From Willaertia magna (lineage: Eukaryota; Heterolobosea; Eutetramitea; Acrasida; Naegleriidae), in NCBI GenBank assembly GCA_902984215.1, contig CADWAF010004930.1, positions 1-29,204 of the forward strand: a stretch of 29,204 nucleotides of DNA, in the 5' to 3' direction. Numbering within the stretch: position 1 is the stretch's first letter; each line of letters opens with the position of its first letter. The translations under genes were made by a program, and so were the position numbers. This document shows, in pieces, positions 9,805 to 19,836 of this stretch. The notes under the pieces are model-generated. The model searched no databases and had not been told where the DNA came from. It saw nothing but the letters and a program-made list of their open reading frames with translations.

Positions 9805-12800
9805 TTACTTTTTGGTAGTCACTTCTTTAGTAGTAGCTGGTGAAAAAGTAATGTAAACAGTTCCCTTTGAAGAAGATTTTTCTGCTTGATCCTTTTTCTT
9901 AATGTCAGTAATTTTACCTTCTTTTGCTTCCCAATAAGAAATTGATTTTAATTCAAATCTTCTTTCTTTACCTTCCTTTCCTAAACGTAATAAATCACCA
10001 ACACGAACTCTATATTCACCCATATATTGATCTCTTGTCATTTCATAATCCATACATTTAATAATTAAATAATCCTCATAATCAAATATATGAATACAAT
10101 GAGTTTCATTCCAATCTGGATTAATAGTTCTTTGTTTAACTTGTGTTCTAACTTTTTGTTTCTTTGCACCCTTTCTTGAATTCTTTTCATTAAGCTTAAT
10201 TCTTAAATATGGATCAGCTGCACCACGATCAACTGCAACTAAATTTCTAGCACGATGAATTGTCATCTTTAATGCTTGAGGTTTTGGTGAAAGATATTTT
10301 GGAACTAGGTCAATAACATCCTTTTCTCCACTTCCCATTAACTTCCAACCAGTTTTAGTTAGCTCAATAACACACATTGTACAAACAACATCATTGTCAG
10401 ATTCTTCAGCACTTGCATATGGGTCATCTTCTGTTGTTGTATTATTCTTATTTGCTGTAGGTTTATATTTATCAAGGAACATTGTTGCTGGAGTTCTAAC
10501 ACGAATTAATTCTTCACCACTACTCATATCTGCAACACGACAATAAATGATACTGTCAGAAGTTAAAACACTTCTTGTCTTAACTTCAACGTTACATACA
10601 ATATATTTTACAGTAGATGTTTGAATAACATCTTTAACACGAATGTCATATTGTTCTTCATCGTCTTGTGTTGAAACAGCAAGAGCATTAATAGATCTAA
10701 ACTTTAACTTCTCAGTAACATTATATTTATCATATTCAAATACCTTATCAAGATATCTTGCAAAATGATCATACAATTCAACTTCAGTAGATAATAAATG
10801 TTTGTTACCTCCACTTCCTTCAATACCAATACCTAAAACTAAATTACGTTGATCATTTTCAAATGTTTGTACAACTGGAGTTTTAGAAGGAACGTCAAGT
10901 TTTGGACAACTTGGTTCACGAATGTCGAATGCACAAACGTTTAGAATGGAACGTAAATATCTTCTTACAGGGGCATGGAAAGGAGTGATTTCATCTAATA
11001 CTTCAATAATCCATTGATCTGCTTGTCCACCACGATAAGCAATTACTGCCAAGTTAGCATCACTTTCACATGAATATTCGTTTGAAGTAATCATTGCTTG
11101 ATTACCATCTACGTTAAAAACATTCTTTAATTTGGCCTTACATAAATCCAACTTTTCATCTACATTCCATAAACGGAATACGTTAATATCTTTATCAGGT
11201 ATAAGTGAGAAATCTAATTCTTCTTCTTCCTTAGCAAAATCTTTAAATTTCAATAAGAAACATAAAAAGTAAGGTGTTTGAGGGAAATTACTATAACTTA
11301 AATCCATACGAATGAATGAAGATAAGCTAGAAAACATTTGATTTTGTCTCTTTTCAGTATCTCCTCCTGCCTTTGATAAAGCTAATTTACGTTTACGAAT
11401 ATCACTTGCCTCATTAACTGATATAGGTCTAGCATCTGTGACTAATTTTCCATGACGAGTGAAAGCTAAAACATAGACTGATTTTAAGTTTTTGATATTT
11501 CCAAAATCAAATCCAACACTCTTGACTTCTTGTTTGTTAATAGTATAAGATCTTGGTTTTTCTTCCTTAGGTTCGTTTGGAATTTCTAATTTATTTTCAT
11601 CTTCAATAATGGAGATTTCTTCTTCAGTACTACTTTCATCCTCATCTTCCTTTTCTTCTTCATTATTTTCATCAACATGTTCTGTTTCATATTGAGTCAC
11701 TAATTCAACACAACTTGGTGGTTCTTTTGCCTCAATATAAGGTTCAAGTTGTGCTTTAATTCTAGGATCAATCAAAGGATTAACACTAACTGAATAATCA
11801 CAAATATCAGTAATCTTCCATTGGGTAACACCTCGGTCATCACTATCGAGGCATGTCAATTTACAAGCAATTAAACTTTGATAATTTCTATCTTTTGAGA
11901 AAATTGCATATCTGTAAATATCTCCATGGCTATTAATTAACTTAAAATATGGATCTTTTAATTCAAGAAAACCGGACTCTTTTGCCTCAGATGTTGCTGT
12001 AATAATAACCATAATTGTTTGAATACTTTTTGGTAATTGTGCCAAGTCAATTTCACAACAAACATCGTTATCCTTTCCAATTGCTTGTTTATAATCTGAT
12101 TTGAAAGTAGCTGGACAAACACTTGTTCCAGAAACAGTAGTTGTCAATCTATCGTTAAATTCATCAATATGACTAATTTTTGCACCATATTTACCGTAGA
12201 ATAAAACAGTAGCAGTTAAATAATATCTACTGTAAGATCTTCCACTAAGGGCTTCCCAACCAATACAAAGTTTAATATTTTCTTCATCAAAGATAAGGGA
12301 TTTCTTTTCTTCAGATTCTTGTTGTTCTATTGTTTCATCATCTTCAGCTTTTGGCTCAAGATCAATACTACCTTCCTTTGATTGAATTGGCAAGAAAGGA
12401 CGTTTTTCAACTGTATCTTCTAAAAAGTTAGAAACTTCTTCAACAATTAATCTATCAATTAGAATTGAACCAGTTAATTTAGAATAAACTCTAACCATAT
12501 AATCTTCTTCTTCAGGATTATCTTCACCTTTTAACATACTTGTTACAGTTGATATTTTGTCATACTTTTTATTCTTTTCTTCTTCTTTTCTCATGTGGAT
12601 AACATAATTTAAACGATTCTTCATTGTATTAAATAAATTTCTAGGTAAAACTTGTTTACACATTGCATATTGAAAAGCATCTAAAAATCTATTATTATGT
12701 CCAATTTCAACATTCTTTGAAACTAATTCCCAATAAGTTTCGGAATCATCAACTTCTTCATTAGTTGATGGAGAAATTAAAGCATCTTGTTTTCCTAAAG

Positions 12801-13621
12801 ATGGTGAAGTAGATAAAGAATTTGGAGTGAGGGCATCACTTGAATGGCTACGTTCATCATCATCTGTAATTGCAGATTGCAATAATGAAGCATCAGTTAA
12901 AGGAACAGATATTTCTGAATCTCCACCTCTTTTTTGTAAAATTCCAAATACATGTCCACATAAATCATTACTATTTGGTAATTGATGACGAAGTATTAAA
13001 TTTAAATTTGGGTTTTCATCATCATCTGTAAGTTCATGTTCATAAATATTTACTTCTGCAGATGCGACTTCGGAAAGATAAGTACCTGAATAACTAATTA
13101 CAAAAAATACGATACATCTAACATCTGCATGAATATCCATTAAATCTAATTTAATTCTTTCATTCCAATTTTCTCTATCATTTCGTTTGTTTGAATCTAC
13201 TGCTACATCATTACTAATGTACGTTATTATTTACAGTCCCGCCATTTTTTCATTTTATAAAATCCGTAAATTTGTTAAAAATGTAAATATGGCAACAAAC
13301 AACAAGGCTTGTTTTTAACAAAGAAATTGAAATTTTTTTAACTTACGTTTTAGAAGATGATGAGTTTAAAACTTTCGGAAATTGATTATGAAAACCATTT
13401 CTATCATCTCCACTATGTTTTAAACCAGATACATTTAAATTATTATAGAAACAAACGTCGTGTATTGCTCCTTGTTTATTAATTAAGATTGCAACTAAGT
13501 CAAGATCGCATGTTCTTTTTTCTTTATTCTTCCAAGATAGTGTTACAGAAAAATCAGAATTTATTGGTCTGTAAACTTCATTTTCAGAGTTATTTAGTGG
13601 TAATGAATCTGTTGTTGACAT
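9805..13621 (-). CDS. Multi-TerD-domain protein with C-terminal C2 domain (2 exons)
   Basis: Exon 1 is 13621-13347 (starts MSTTDSLPLNN) and exon 2 is 13213-9805, joined across a 133-bp GTAAGT...TTAG intron to give 1227 aa. The first TerD-like domain (about 20-185) is split by the intron: DLDLVAILINKQG and LKHSGDDRNG lie in exon 1, and KLDLMDIHADVRCIVFFVIS follows in exon 2. A second TerD-like domain spans about 404-586 (YYLTATVLFYGKYG, VCCEIDLAQLPKSIQTIMVI). Two weaker repeats of the same beta-sandwich pattern lie near 646-846 and 873-1066. Acidic linkers separate them. A C2 domain (about 1071-1176) has Asp1087, Asp1093 in DPYLRI, and D-Y-E-M-T-R-D at 1147-1153, a plausible calcium-binding set. 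TerD proteins are calcium-binding stress proteins of bacteria, also known in dictyostelids; C2 domains dock to membranes. No signal peptide or TM segment is seen. Confidence 0.88.
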
Positions 13622-14060
13622 TTTTTTGTTGGTTTGATTTGCTTGAATTTTGTGACAAGTGACTGGCAAAATTATTTTAAATAAATTGGACAACGCGTTG
13701 AAACAAACAGTAAATTGCTGTTGGGTAACAAAATCCAAATGAAACAGTTTCAATTTGTCAGTACTTCTGTTGTTGATTTAACCATTGTTGATGCCTACCT
13801 TCAAAACAAGATACTTTCTTTTGCTTTCTTTATAGTTTTAAAGAGTAAAACTATTAAAACAATCTAAGGTGTTCATTAGGTTTATTAAGGAGGTTTTAGG
13901 AAACAATCCCTAATTCTATCTTTTATGGCGGTAGTAAACTACTAGAAGCATTAAAATGGTGAGAAAGAAAAATTGTCAAGTTGACATACCTATTTAAGAT
14001 TAATCTTCTTTTAAAATTACATTTTATTAAACACTTAAATATTAATACATTTTTAATAAT
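13622..14060. promoter_or_regulatory. Intergenic region upstream of the TerD-C2 gene
   Basis: This 439-bp stretch lies between the 3' end of the orphan at 14061 and the start of the TerD-C2 gene; both are on the minus strand. The TerD-C2 start has a run of seven A before the ATG. A 42-codon open frame on + (from about 13740) has no family features and is not called. No conserved RNA or repeat was seen. Confidence 0.35.
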
Positions 14061-15038
14061 TTACATCCAATCCATATCATTACACACTAATTGAATATCT
14101 ACTAATTGTGAATGATTAATTTTTTGAAATAAAGAATCACCCAACTTATTCTTTCTATTTTTGCCATGTTCAAATAATAAATAAGCAAACTCTAATTTCG
14201 TTAAATCTTTTGAAAATTCAATATCACCAGAGGAAAACCCATAATAGTGGCAAAATAAAACTTTATAAACTTTATGTAATAAAATAGATATTCCAACATC
14301 ATTATCATCCTTTCCAAAACCTAAAATATGCCAATCATTTTCAAGATTAATTACTTTATCAAAATGAATAGCACCAAAATAATCACCATTTATATTTATA
14401 GTTTGTAAAGTTTGTAAATCATAATTTTTTTTTAAATTTCTTTTTAATAATTCAATTTTTAATTTTTCATAATTTTCAACTTTTATTAATTGTTGTAAAG
14501 TTTCATCATCATCATCCACTCGAAAATTATTTAAATATTTTTCATTCTTTTCAAATAATTCAAATTCATTTTTATATTTAACATTTAATTTACCAAACTT
14601 CTCTAAAATATCATTTGTAAATATCTTCTTAAAATTCTCCATATATAACATGAAACTACTACAATAAGCCCAATCAACATAAGAATGATTTGTATATCCC
14701 ATATTTATTGGTCCAGAATTATCATTAATTCCACGACAAAAAACTAACGCTAAATTTCTTGTAATAATTTCATTTTTTATATAATCTACAAAACAAAGTG
14801 GGATTGTACCGTAAGAATTACATATAATTATATCCATTTCTTTAATTTTTAATTTAATTTTTGTAATTTCTTCTGGTGTGAAGTCTTCACCGGAAAGTAT
14901 TGGTTCATTTTCAATTTGTAAAAATTCATAATTTTTTATACGATCATATACTCCTTTGTAAAATGTATCATTTTCTGATGAAGAAAAAATTAATCCTCTA
15001 AAAATACGTTCACCATATTCATTGTGATGATCTTTCAT
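14061..15038 (-). CDS. Unidentified protein, possible alpha/beta (ThuA-like) fold
   Basis: A single exon of 325 aa starts at a true ATG (15036-15038). The N-terminal half has alternating strands and helices: FRGLIFSSSENDTFYKGVYD, then MDIIICNSYGTIPLCFVDYI and LALVFCRGINDNSG. That layout resembles a Rossmann-like or ThuA-like amidotransferase-type fold. The C-terminal part has VLFCHYYGFSSGDIEFSKD, which reads like the last strand and loop of such a domain. A Lys/Asn/Glu-rich helical insertion (about 140-215) separates the halves. I do not recognise a characterised family and see no clear catalytic set, so function is unassigned. It is divergent from the second 7TM-RGS gene, 319 bp away, which may mean shared promoter DNA. 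Confidence 0.7.
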   Translation of the reverse strand: MKDHHNEYGERIFRGLIFSSSENDTFYKGVYDRIKNYEFLQIENEPILSGEDFTPEEITKIKLKIKEMDIIICNSYGTIPLCFVDYIKNEIITRNLALVFCRGINDNSGPINMGYTNHSYVDWAYCSSFMLYMENFKKIFTNDILEKFGKLNVKYKNEFELFEKNEKYLNNFRVDDDDETLQQLIKVENYEKLKIELLKRNLKKNYDLQTLQTININGDYFGAIHFDKVINLENDWHILGFGKDDNDVGISILLHKVYKVLFCHYYGFSSGDIEFSKDLTKLEFAYLLFEHGKNRKNKLGDSLFQKINHSQLVDIQLVCNDMDWM

Positions 15039-15357
15039 TTCTATTTTTTAAAAGATCTAATACTTTTGATGATCAATTTTTTTTTTTAATTAAATTTTTT
15101 TTATTTTATAATTTTTTTTTATCTTTTTATAAATTCACTCAAAGATCCGTCATTTTAAGGCTCTGTAGTTTTTTGTAATTTACCGCCAAAAAAAATATGT
15201 TCTTAATCCAGCCCCGCATCTAGCCTTTATGAACAAGTTATTGGACGATTGATGATGGAAAGTACTTCTCTCAAAGAGTTTGTTTGAAAGCAAAAAGAGC
15301 TTATCCACCAGCTGCCATTAATTGTCATTGAAACTCATTCTACTTTAAAAAATTGAA
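15039..15357. promoter_or_regulatory. Divergent intergenic region between the orphan and 7TM-RGS copy B
   Basis: This 319-bp stretch serves two head-to-head genes. It begins with T-rich runs (15070-15125) on the side of the minus-strand gene. Then comes a less AT-rich block with TTTACCGCCAAAAAA (about 15179-15193) and GCCCCGCATC (about 15211). No coding sequence or RNA gene is evident. Confidence 0.35.
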
Positions 15358-17408
15358 ATGATAATAGATGAACTAAAGCTTCTTTCTTCCTTTTCCTTTC
15401 ATTCAGTGAATTCCTTGTTATCCATTGACTCAATAACATCTTTATTAACAAATGTCAATAACAATTCATTTGTTAATGAAACTACTGAGGATACTCTTTG
15501 TCATCCCTTTTTAACAACAAACACATCTTCTTGGTATTTTGTCAATAGAGATTCATCACCAAATGAAACTGTCCAATACTACATGTGCAAAGACACTATT
15601 GGAGTTCCTATAAGTGTTGGATTTTTTTATGGAACAATAATCTTTTTCACAATTTCTTCAATAATTTTACTGTTAATGAAACGTTCTTCAAAATATATTA
15701 AAGCAAGAAGTCCAATATATTTATGGTGTACAATTATTTCAACTTTTATTTTTCACAGTGCTTATGCTTTTAGATTAATTGTAGGAAGACGTAGTTACCC
15801 ATGTGCAATTTATAGTTTATCCTTATTTATTACTTCTCCATTTATATTTTTACCTTCTTTCTTTCGGTTTTTCAGAGCTTGGTTATTGTATGAGATTAAT
15901 CATATAAAAACAAGAGTTTTGGGGGAAAAGAGAAGAGTAAATGCTATGCAAGAGTTAGATTATATGATGGAGTTAAATAATGTACCAATGACGCCAAGAA
16001 ATGGGAATGACAGTGTTGAATCTAATAATAATGATTCTCAACAACAAGTTGGTTTTTCAGAAGTACCCACCATTGTTATTGCAGAACATAAACATAGTGT
16101 TATGACAAATGATAGTGAAAATAATACAGAAACAAACAATGAAGTGAATAATGACAGTGAAAAAGAAAATAAAAATTCAATTGGGGAAGAAAATAACAAT
16201 AATAATAATAGTAAGCTAAATGAAAATGAAGCAACCACTTCGTCATTTAGCGCTACTACACCAAGAGCAAATGCAGTAAATCATTTATTATCACCTTCAA
16301 ATACAGATTTCACATTTGAAACCTTCAGTGATACTGCCTCAGTCGTAGATTTTAATATTCACTTTCAAAAAGATATTAAGAAACTAAAGATTTTTGAATT
16401 TTTTGCAAGTCATAAATTTATTATTACAATTTTTTTAATTTCAGCTGGATTTCACTTTTGTTTATGGGCAATTTTTGGTGGAATTGAAGAATTAGTATTT
16501 AAAAGTAAGAATGATCCAAATGCTTTTAGAATATTTATTTATGATGGTGGAATGTTTGAATTTAGAAGAGGTTGTGGAATGACAACTAATTTTGTAATAA
16601 TTATTGGTATCCAAGGTTTATTTTATTTGTCATTAGAAGTAATTGCAGCAGTTTTATTGGCGATACGTGCTGACGGTGATACTTGGTTTATTAGAAAAGA
16701 AGCTTTTATAGCAGCAATTGTTGAAATAATTTTTGTTCTTGCTTTTGTTATTTCTGGACAATTACATATAATTAATAAGCTGTAAGTAATTTATATTTTA
16801 TTTAACTAAGTTATTAATTAAATAATAATAGAGTTGATTATATTTTACCAAATGGTCTTGCATTCTTAATAGGTACTAATTTTGAAATTTTAATTACAAC
16901 GTTTATTCCACTATGTTATTCTGTATATTATGACAGAAGAGAGAAATTAATAAGAGAAGCAGCATCTAAAACTAAATTAGAAAGATTGCTCTACAATAAG
17001 AAAACATTTATTATCTTTTTGGAATTTGCTAGAAAAAGTTTTTGTCCTGAAAGTGTTTTGTGTTGGGAAGATGTACAGAAATATAGAAGATTAAAGAAAT
17101 CAAAAAGAAGAATATATGCGAGGTATATCTTAGAAAAATATTTAAAAACTGGTGAATCTCCTTTAGAATTAAATATTTCAACAAATGTTGCAAGATATCA
17201 AGAGATGGATAGCAAAATTAAGGATCTTAATAAAGAAATGGAAAGAGGAGCATTTGATTATTTAGAATTACATTGTTTGAGAGATATGACAGATATTTAC
17301 AGTAGATTATTGAATGACAATGAAGAAATTTCTAATTTAGTTAAGAAATGGCAAGAAGAAAAAAAAACAGTAGAGGAAGAAGAGGATATTTTGACTGCAG
17401 ATGTTTAA
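15358..17408 (+). CDS. Seven-transmembrane receptor with C-terminal RGS domain, copy B (2 exons)
   Basis: Exon 1 is 15358-16781, a 50-bp GTAAGT...AATAG intron is 16782-16831, and exon 2 is 16832-17408; joined, they give 666 aa. It is a clear paralog of the gene at 331-2804: over the first ~190 residues the two align almost without gaps, with CKDT at 77-80 in both. Blocks such as FGGIEEL, SKNDPNAFRIFIYDGGMFEF and FVISGQ are shared, and the intron sits at the same codon and phase. TM segments are near 84-107, 119-141, 150-170, 353-375, 410-436, 448-468 and 480-500. The cytosolic loop after TM3 is about 155 residues, half that of copy A, and again rich in Asn and Ser. The RGS domain (about 525-650) contains KSFCPESVLCWEDVQKY. 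The tail is acidic. Likely role: ligand sensing coupled to G-alpha deactivation; the ligand is unknown. Confidence 0.9.
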
Positions 17409-17591
17409 GATTGACTCGAGTTTGCTGTTATTGTTGCAAGTGATGACTATTATAAGTTATACTGAAGAAGTAACAGAAACACATGGTGATAGTGCTAATA
17501 AGGCTTCTTAAAGTGACAACGGAAAAAGAAGATTCAGTTGTTTGACAAGCAGTAACCTAGTAAGAAAAACAGATTCAATTAAAAAAAAAGA

Positions 17592-17771
17592 ATGAATTAC
17601 AGATCAACTTCTACTACGCCTATTAATGACAATCATAATCGATTCGAGAATGATGTTGCCGCTGATGTACCAATACCATCATTTCAACTTACTTATATTG
17701 TTTTACCGGCATTATTTACTGTTTCAGCTTTTACAATAGTTGGTGTGATGCTGAGAAGAATATTACCTTAA
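17592..17771 (+). CDS. Small single-transmembrane protein, 59 aa
   Basis: ATG 17592 follows an A-rich run (AAAAAAAAAGAATG) and opens a 59-codon frame ending at TAA 17769-17771. The N-terminal half is polar (MNYRSTSTTPINDNHNRF). The C-terminal half is one hydrophobic helix, LTYIVLPALFTVSAFTIVGV, closed by the basic end MLRRILP. This layout suits a tail-anchored or single-pass organelle membrane subunit. Small respiratory-complex or translocase accessory subunits have this size, but I see no diagnostic motif. It lies 183 bp after copy B on the same strand and points toward the inverted repeat at 17842. Confidence 0.55.
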   Translation: MNYRSTSTTPINDNHNRFENDVAADVPIPSFQLTYIVLPALFTVSAFTIVGVMLRRILP

Positions 17772-17841
17772 TTAATGTCACATTGTAAATACCTTTCTGT
17801 AAATAAGTAGACTGCCAAAACAAATTATAATTTTGATGTAT

Positions 17842-17975
17842 GAGAGATTATAGCTAAAGGTGATGTTGTTGACCTATAAATGCAACTAAAACACAAAGTC
17901 AAAAAACATGAAAACCCCAAAACTTGTTTTGAACTTTTAATGCTAAATTTTATTCACCTTTAGCTATAATCTCTC
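17842..17975. repeat. Perfect 22-bp inverted repeat with 90-nt spacer
   Basis: The left arm 17842-17863 (GAGAGATTATAG...) is exactly the reverse complement of the right arm 17954-17975 (...CTATAATCTCTC). The 90-nt spacer 17864-17953 is AT-rich with one CCCC run. It lies between the 3' ends of two convergent genes, the 59-aa protein and the NCQHF protein. Transcribed on either strand, it would fold into a 22-bp hairpin stem with a long loop. It could serve as a 3'-end processing or stability element, a small-RNA precursor, or be a remnant of a small element with terminal inverted repeats. I see no target-site duplication flanking it. Confidence 0.85.
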
Positions 17976-18058
17976 TACGCAAATACATAATTTAATTTTG
18001 AGTGCACTCATCCATAAATCTGCTACCCAGTACATGTACATTTTAAGAGAACAAAATA

Positions 18059-19636
18059 TTACAAAATAAATCGTTTTGGAATTTCTATTTCCAAATCTTG
18101 AGTGTTATAAACAATCTTCTTTAAGGAATTATCGTCGTATTTGCCTTGTTCAGAGAAAAAGCTACGTTCATCTCCCTCATCAAATGTTAACACTTCCCTA
18201 TCTTTGTTAGCTCTCAAACAAAAAGATCTATCGAAAGCTTTTAATAAAATATAATCAATTTTACCTTCGTCTGTTTTAAAATAATCTAACGAATTCAACC
18301 AATAGCAGAATACATCTACCTCTTTTCTAGAATTAAAAACTATTTTCTTTTGATTATAATAAGGCTTATAAAAGTCTAGCACAGTTGTTTCTAATTTAAT
18401 TTGTTTCCTTAATGATTTCGAGTACTTGTACACTCTATCGAATTTTCCACTCTTTAAACGTTTAAAATAGCTTTGAAATGATTTTTGTTGAGGTATGGCA
18501 ATACTTGGATTAATCTTATTTAAACCGTTTACAATATCTGTCACAAAGTGTTGACAATTACAATTAAGGTTGTTATACTCCTTTGTACAGTTGTAAGTTA
18601 CACAAATATCTGTAATCAACTTAAAAGCTTCATGAATTTCCTCTTTTGTTCCTAAAGTACCTAAATCAATAACAGCAATCGTATTAGAGTCTTTGTTAAA
18701 GTTAATAGTTGGTTTTATAGAAACTAAACTAGTATCGAACCATTCAATTCTCCACTGCCCCATTAACAAAGCTGTGTGAGTTATTCCTTTTTTTAATATT
18801 ATAATAACTAATTCAAGTATTAGAATATGTCACTTACCAAAATCTGCTCCAGAAATAAGAGAGGCAACTTTTCTATATAAATCATCAGCTGGAATTTCAG
18901 AAATAACCAGTTTGATTTGTAAACTTGTTGGCGTGTCAACATCTCTTAAGTTATGGTGTGAAGCTTCTGAAACAAAACCAAAGTAATGATAAATAAATCT
19001 ATCTTTACAAGCTAACGTTTGAGCATCAGCATCTAGATTTGATGAATATAAAACTGAACTAGGCTTAATACCTTTCATATTGTAAAATTCATAACAATTT
19101 AAAAGTTTAGGCTTTACATATCCTACATATCTCTCTTCATCTTCATATAAGTGATCTAAAGGAATAGTATCTGTAGGACTGTATTTAGAAAACTTTGGAT
19201 TGCTATTGGATTGAGGTATTCCTGAACTACTACTTGTAGTTGACCTTCTATTAGATGATGTAAAAGGCTTACTTTTAAAAGTAGTTTCCTTTAATCCCTT
19301 CTCCTCTTTTAGCCTTCTATCAATGACCTGAGTAATAAATTGTCTTATTTCTTCTTCTTTTATACCAACAAGCCTTTCAGATAAATTATTCATCAATGTT
19401 TTCACTTCAAATTCCGTTCTTTGTAAATCATCTTCTGCATCATCCTTCTCTTCCTTAACATACGTTGCATATTCTTCAAAAACCTTCCCATCTATCCCAC
19501 TATCCAATAGAAGTTTAACTATTTTTTTATTTTTAAATTCGAAACGATTGCAAAGATCTTTTAGTTTAGTGGAATCCAAGTCTGTCAAGTTTGTGACTAA
19601 ATCTCCAACGTTGTGTTTACCATTTCCGTTTCCCAT
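18059..19636 (-). CDS. Papain-like-fold (LRAT/NlpC-P60-type) protein with MGN start (2 exons)
   Basis: Exon 1 is 19636-18838 and exon 2 is 18771-18059, joined across a 66-bp GTAAGT...CACAG intron to give 503 aa. The chosen start reads MGNGNGKHN; the frame upstream reaches only a TTG. Residues about 12-60 are short helices (SAM-like at best), about 58-115 a charged coiled coil, and about 120-160 a Ser-rich linker. The C-terminal domain begins near 195. The splice junction lies in ISGADF-ALLMGQWRIEWFD, and N-C-Q-H-F follows at 338-342 with the candidate catalytic Cys339. In LRAT/NlpC-P60-type families a His usually sits on the strand before the G-x-x-x-x-E-W type segment; here that place reads GADFALLMG without His. 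It may be a pseudoenzyme. The assignment rests on motif likeness only. Membrane targeting by myristoylation is an inference. Confidence 0.72.
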
Positions 19637-19836
19637 TTTCAAAGATTATCAATGAATAGATGTTAATTGACAATTATTGTTGAAATATTTCTCTTGGTTT
19701 TGCTATTTTTTTAGGTTTTAAATTTGCTGCCTTTTGTCAGCTTTCCGTGCAGCAAATTTGTCACAAATTGCATTGTTTCTCTATATTTATGGACATAAAA
19801 CTTCATGGATGAACAAAGGAAGAAACAACAATAATT

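Noticed and set aside
13740..13868. 42-codon + strand frame upstream of the TerD-C2 gene
   Set aside because: Short, hydrophobic/Lys mix without a domain, and it lies in the promoter region of the minus-strand gene.
16038..16238. 66-codon minus-strand frame inside receptor copy B
   Set aside because: Antisense to the Asn/Ser/Glu-rich loop, giving Leu/Phe/Ser runs only.
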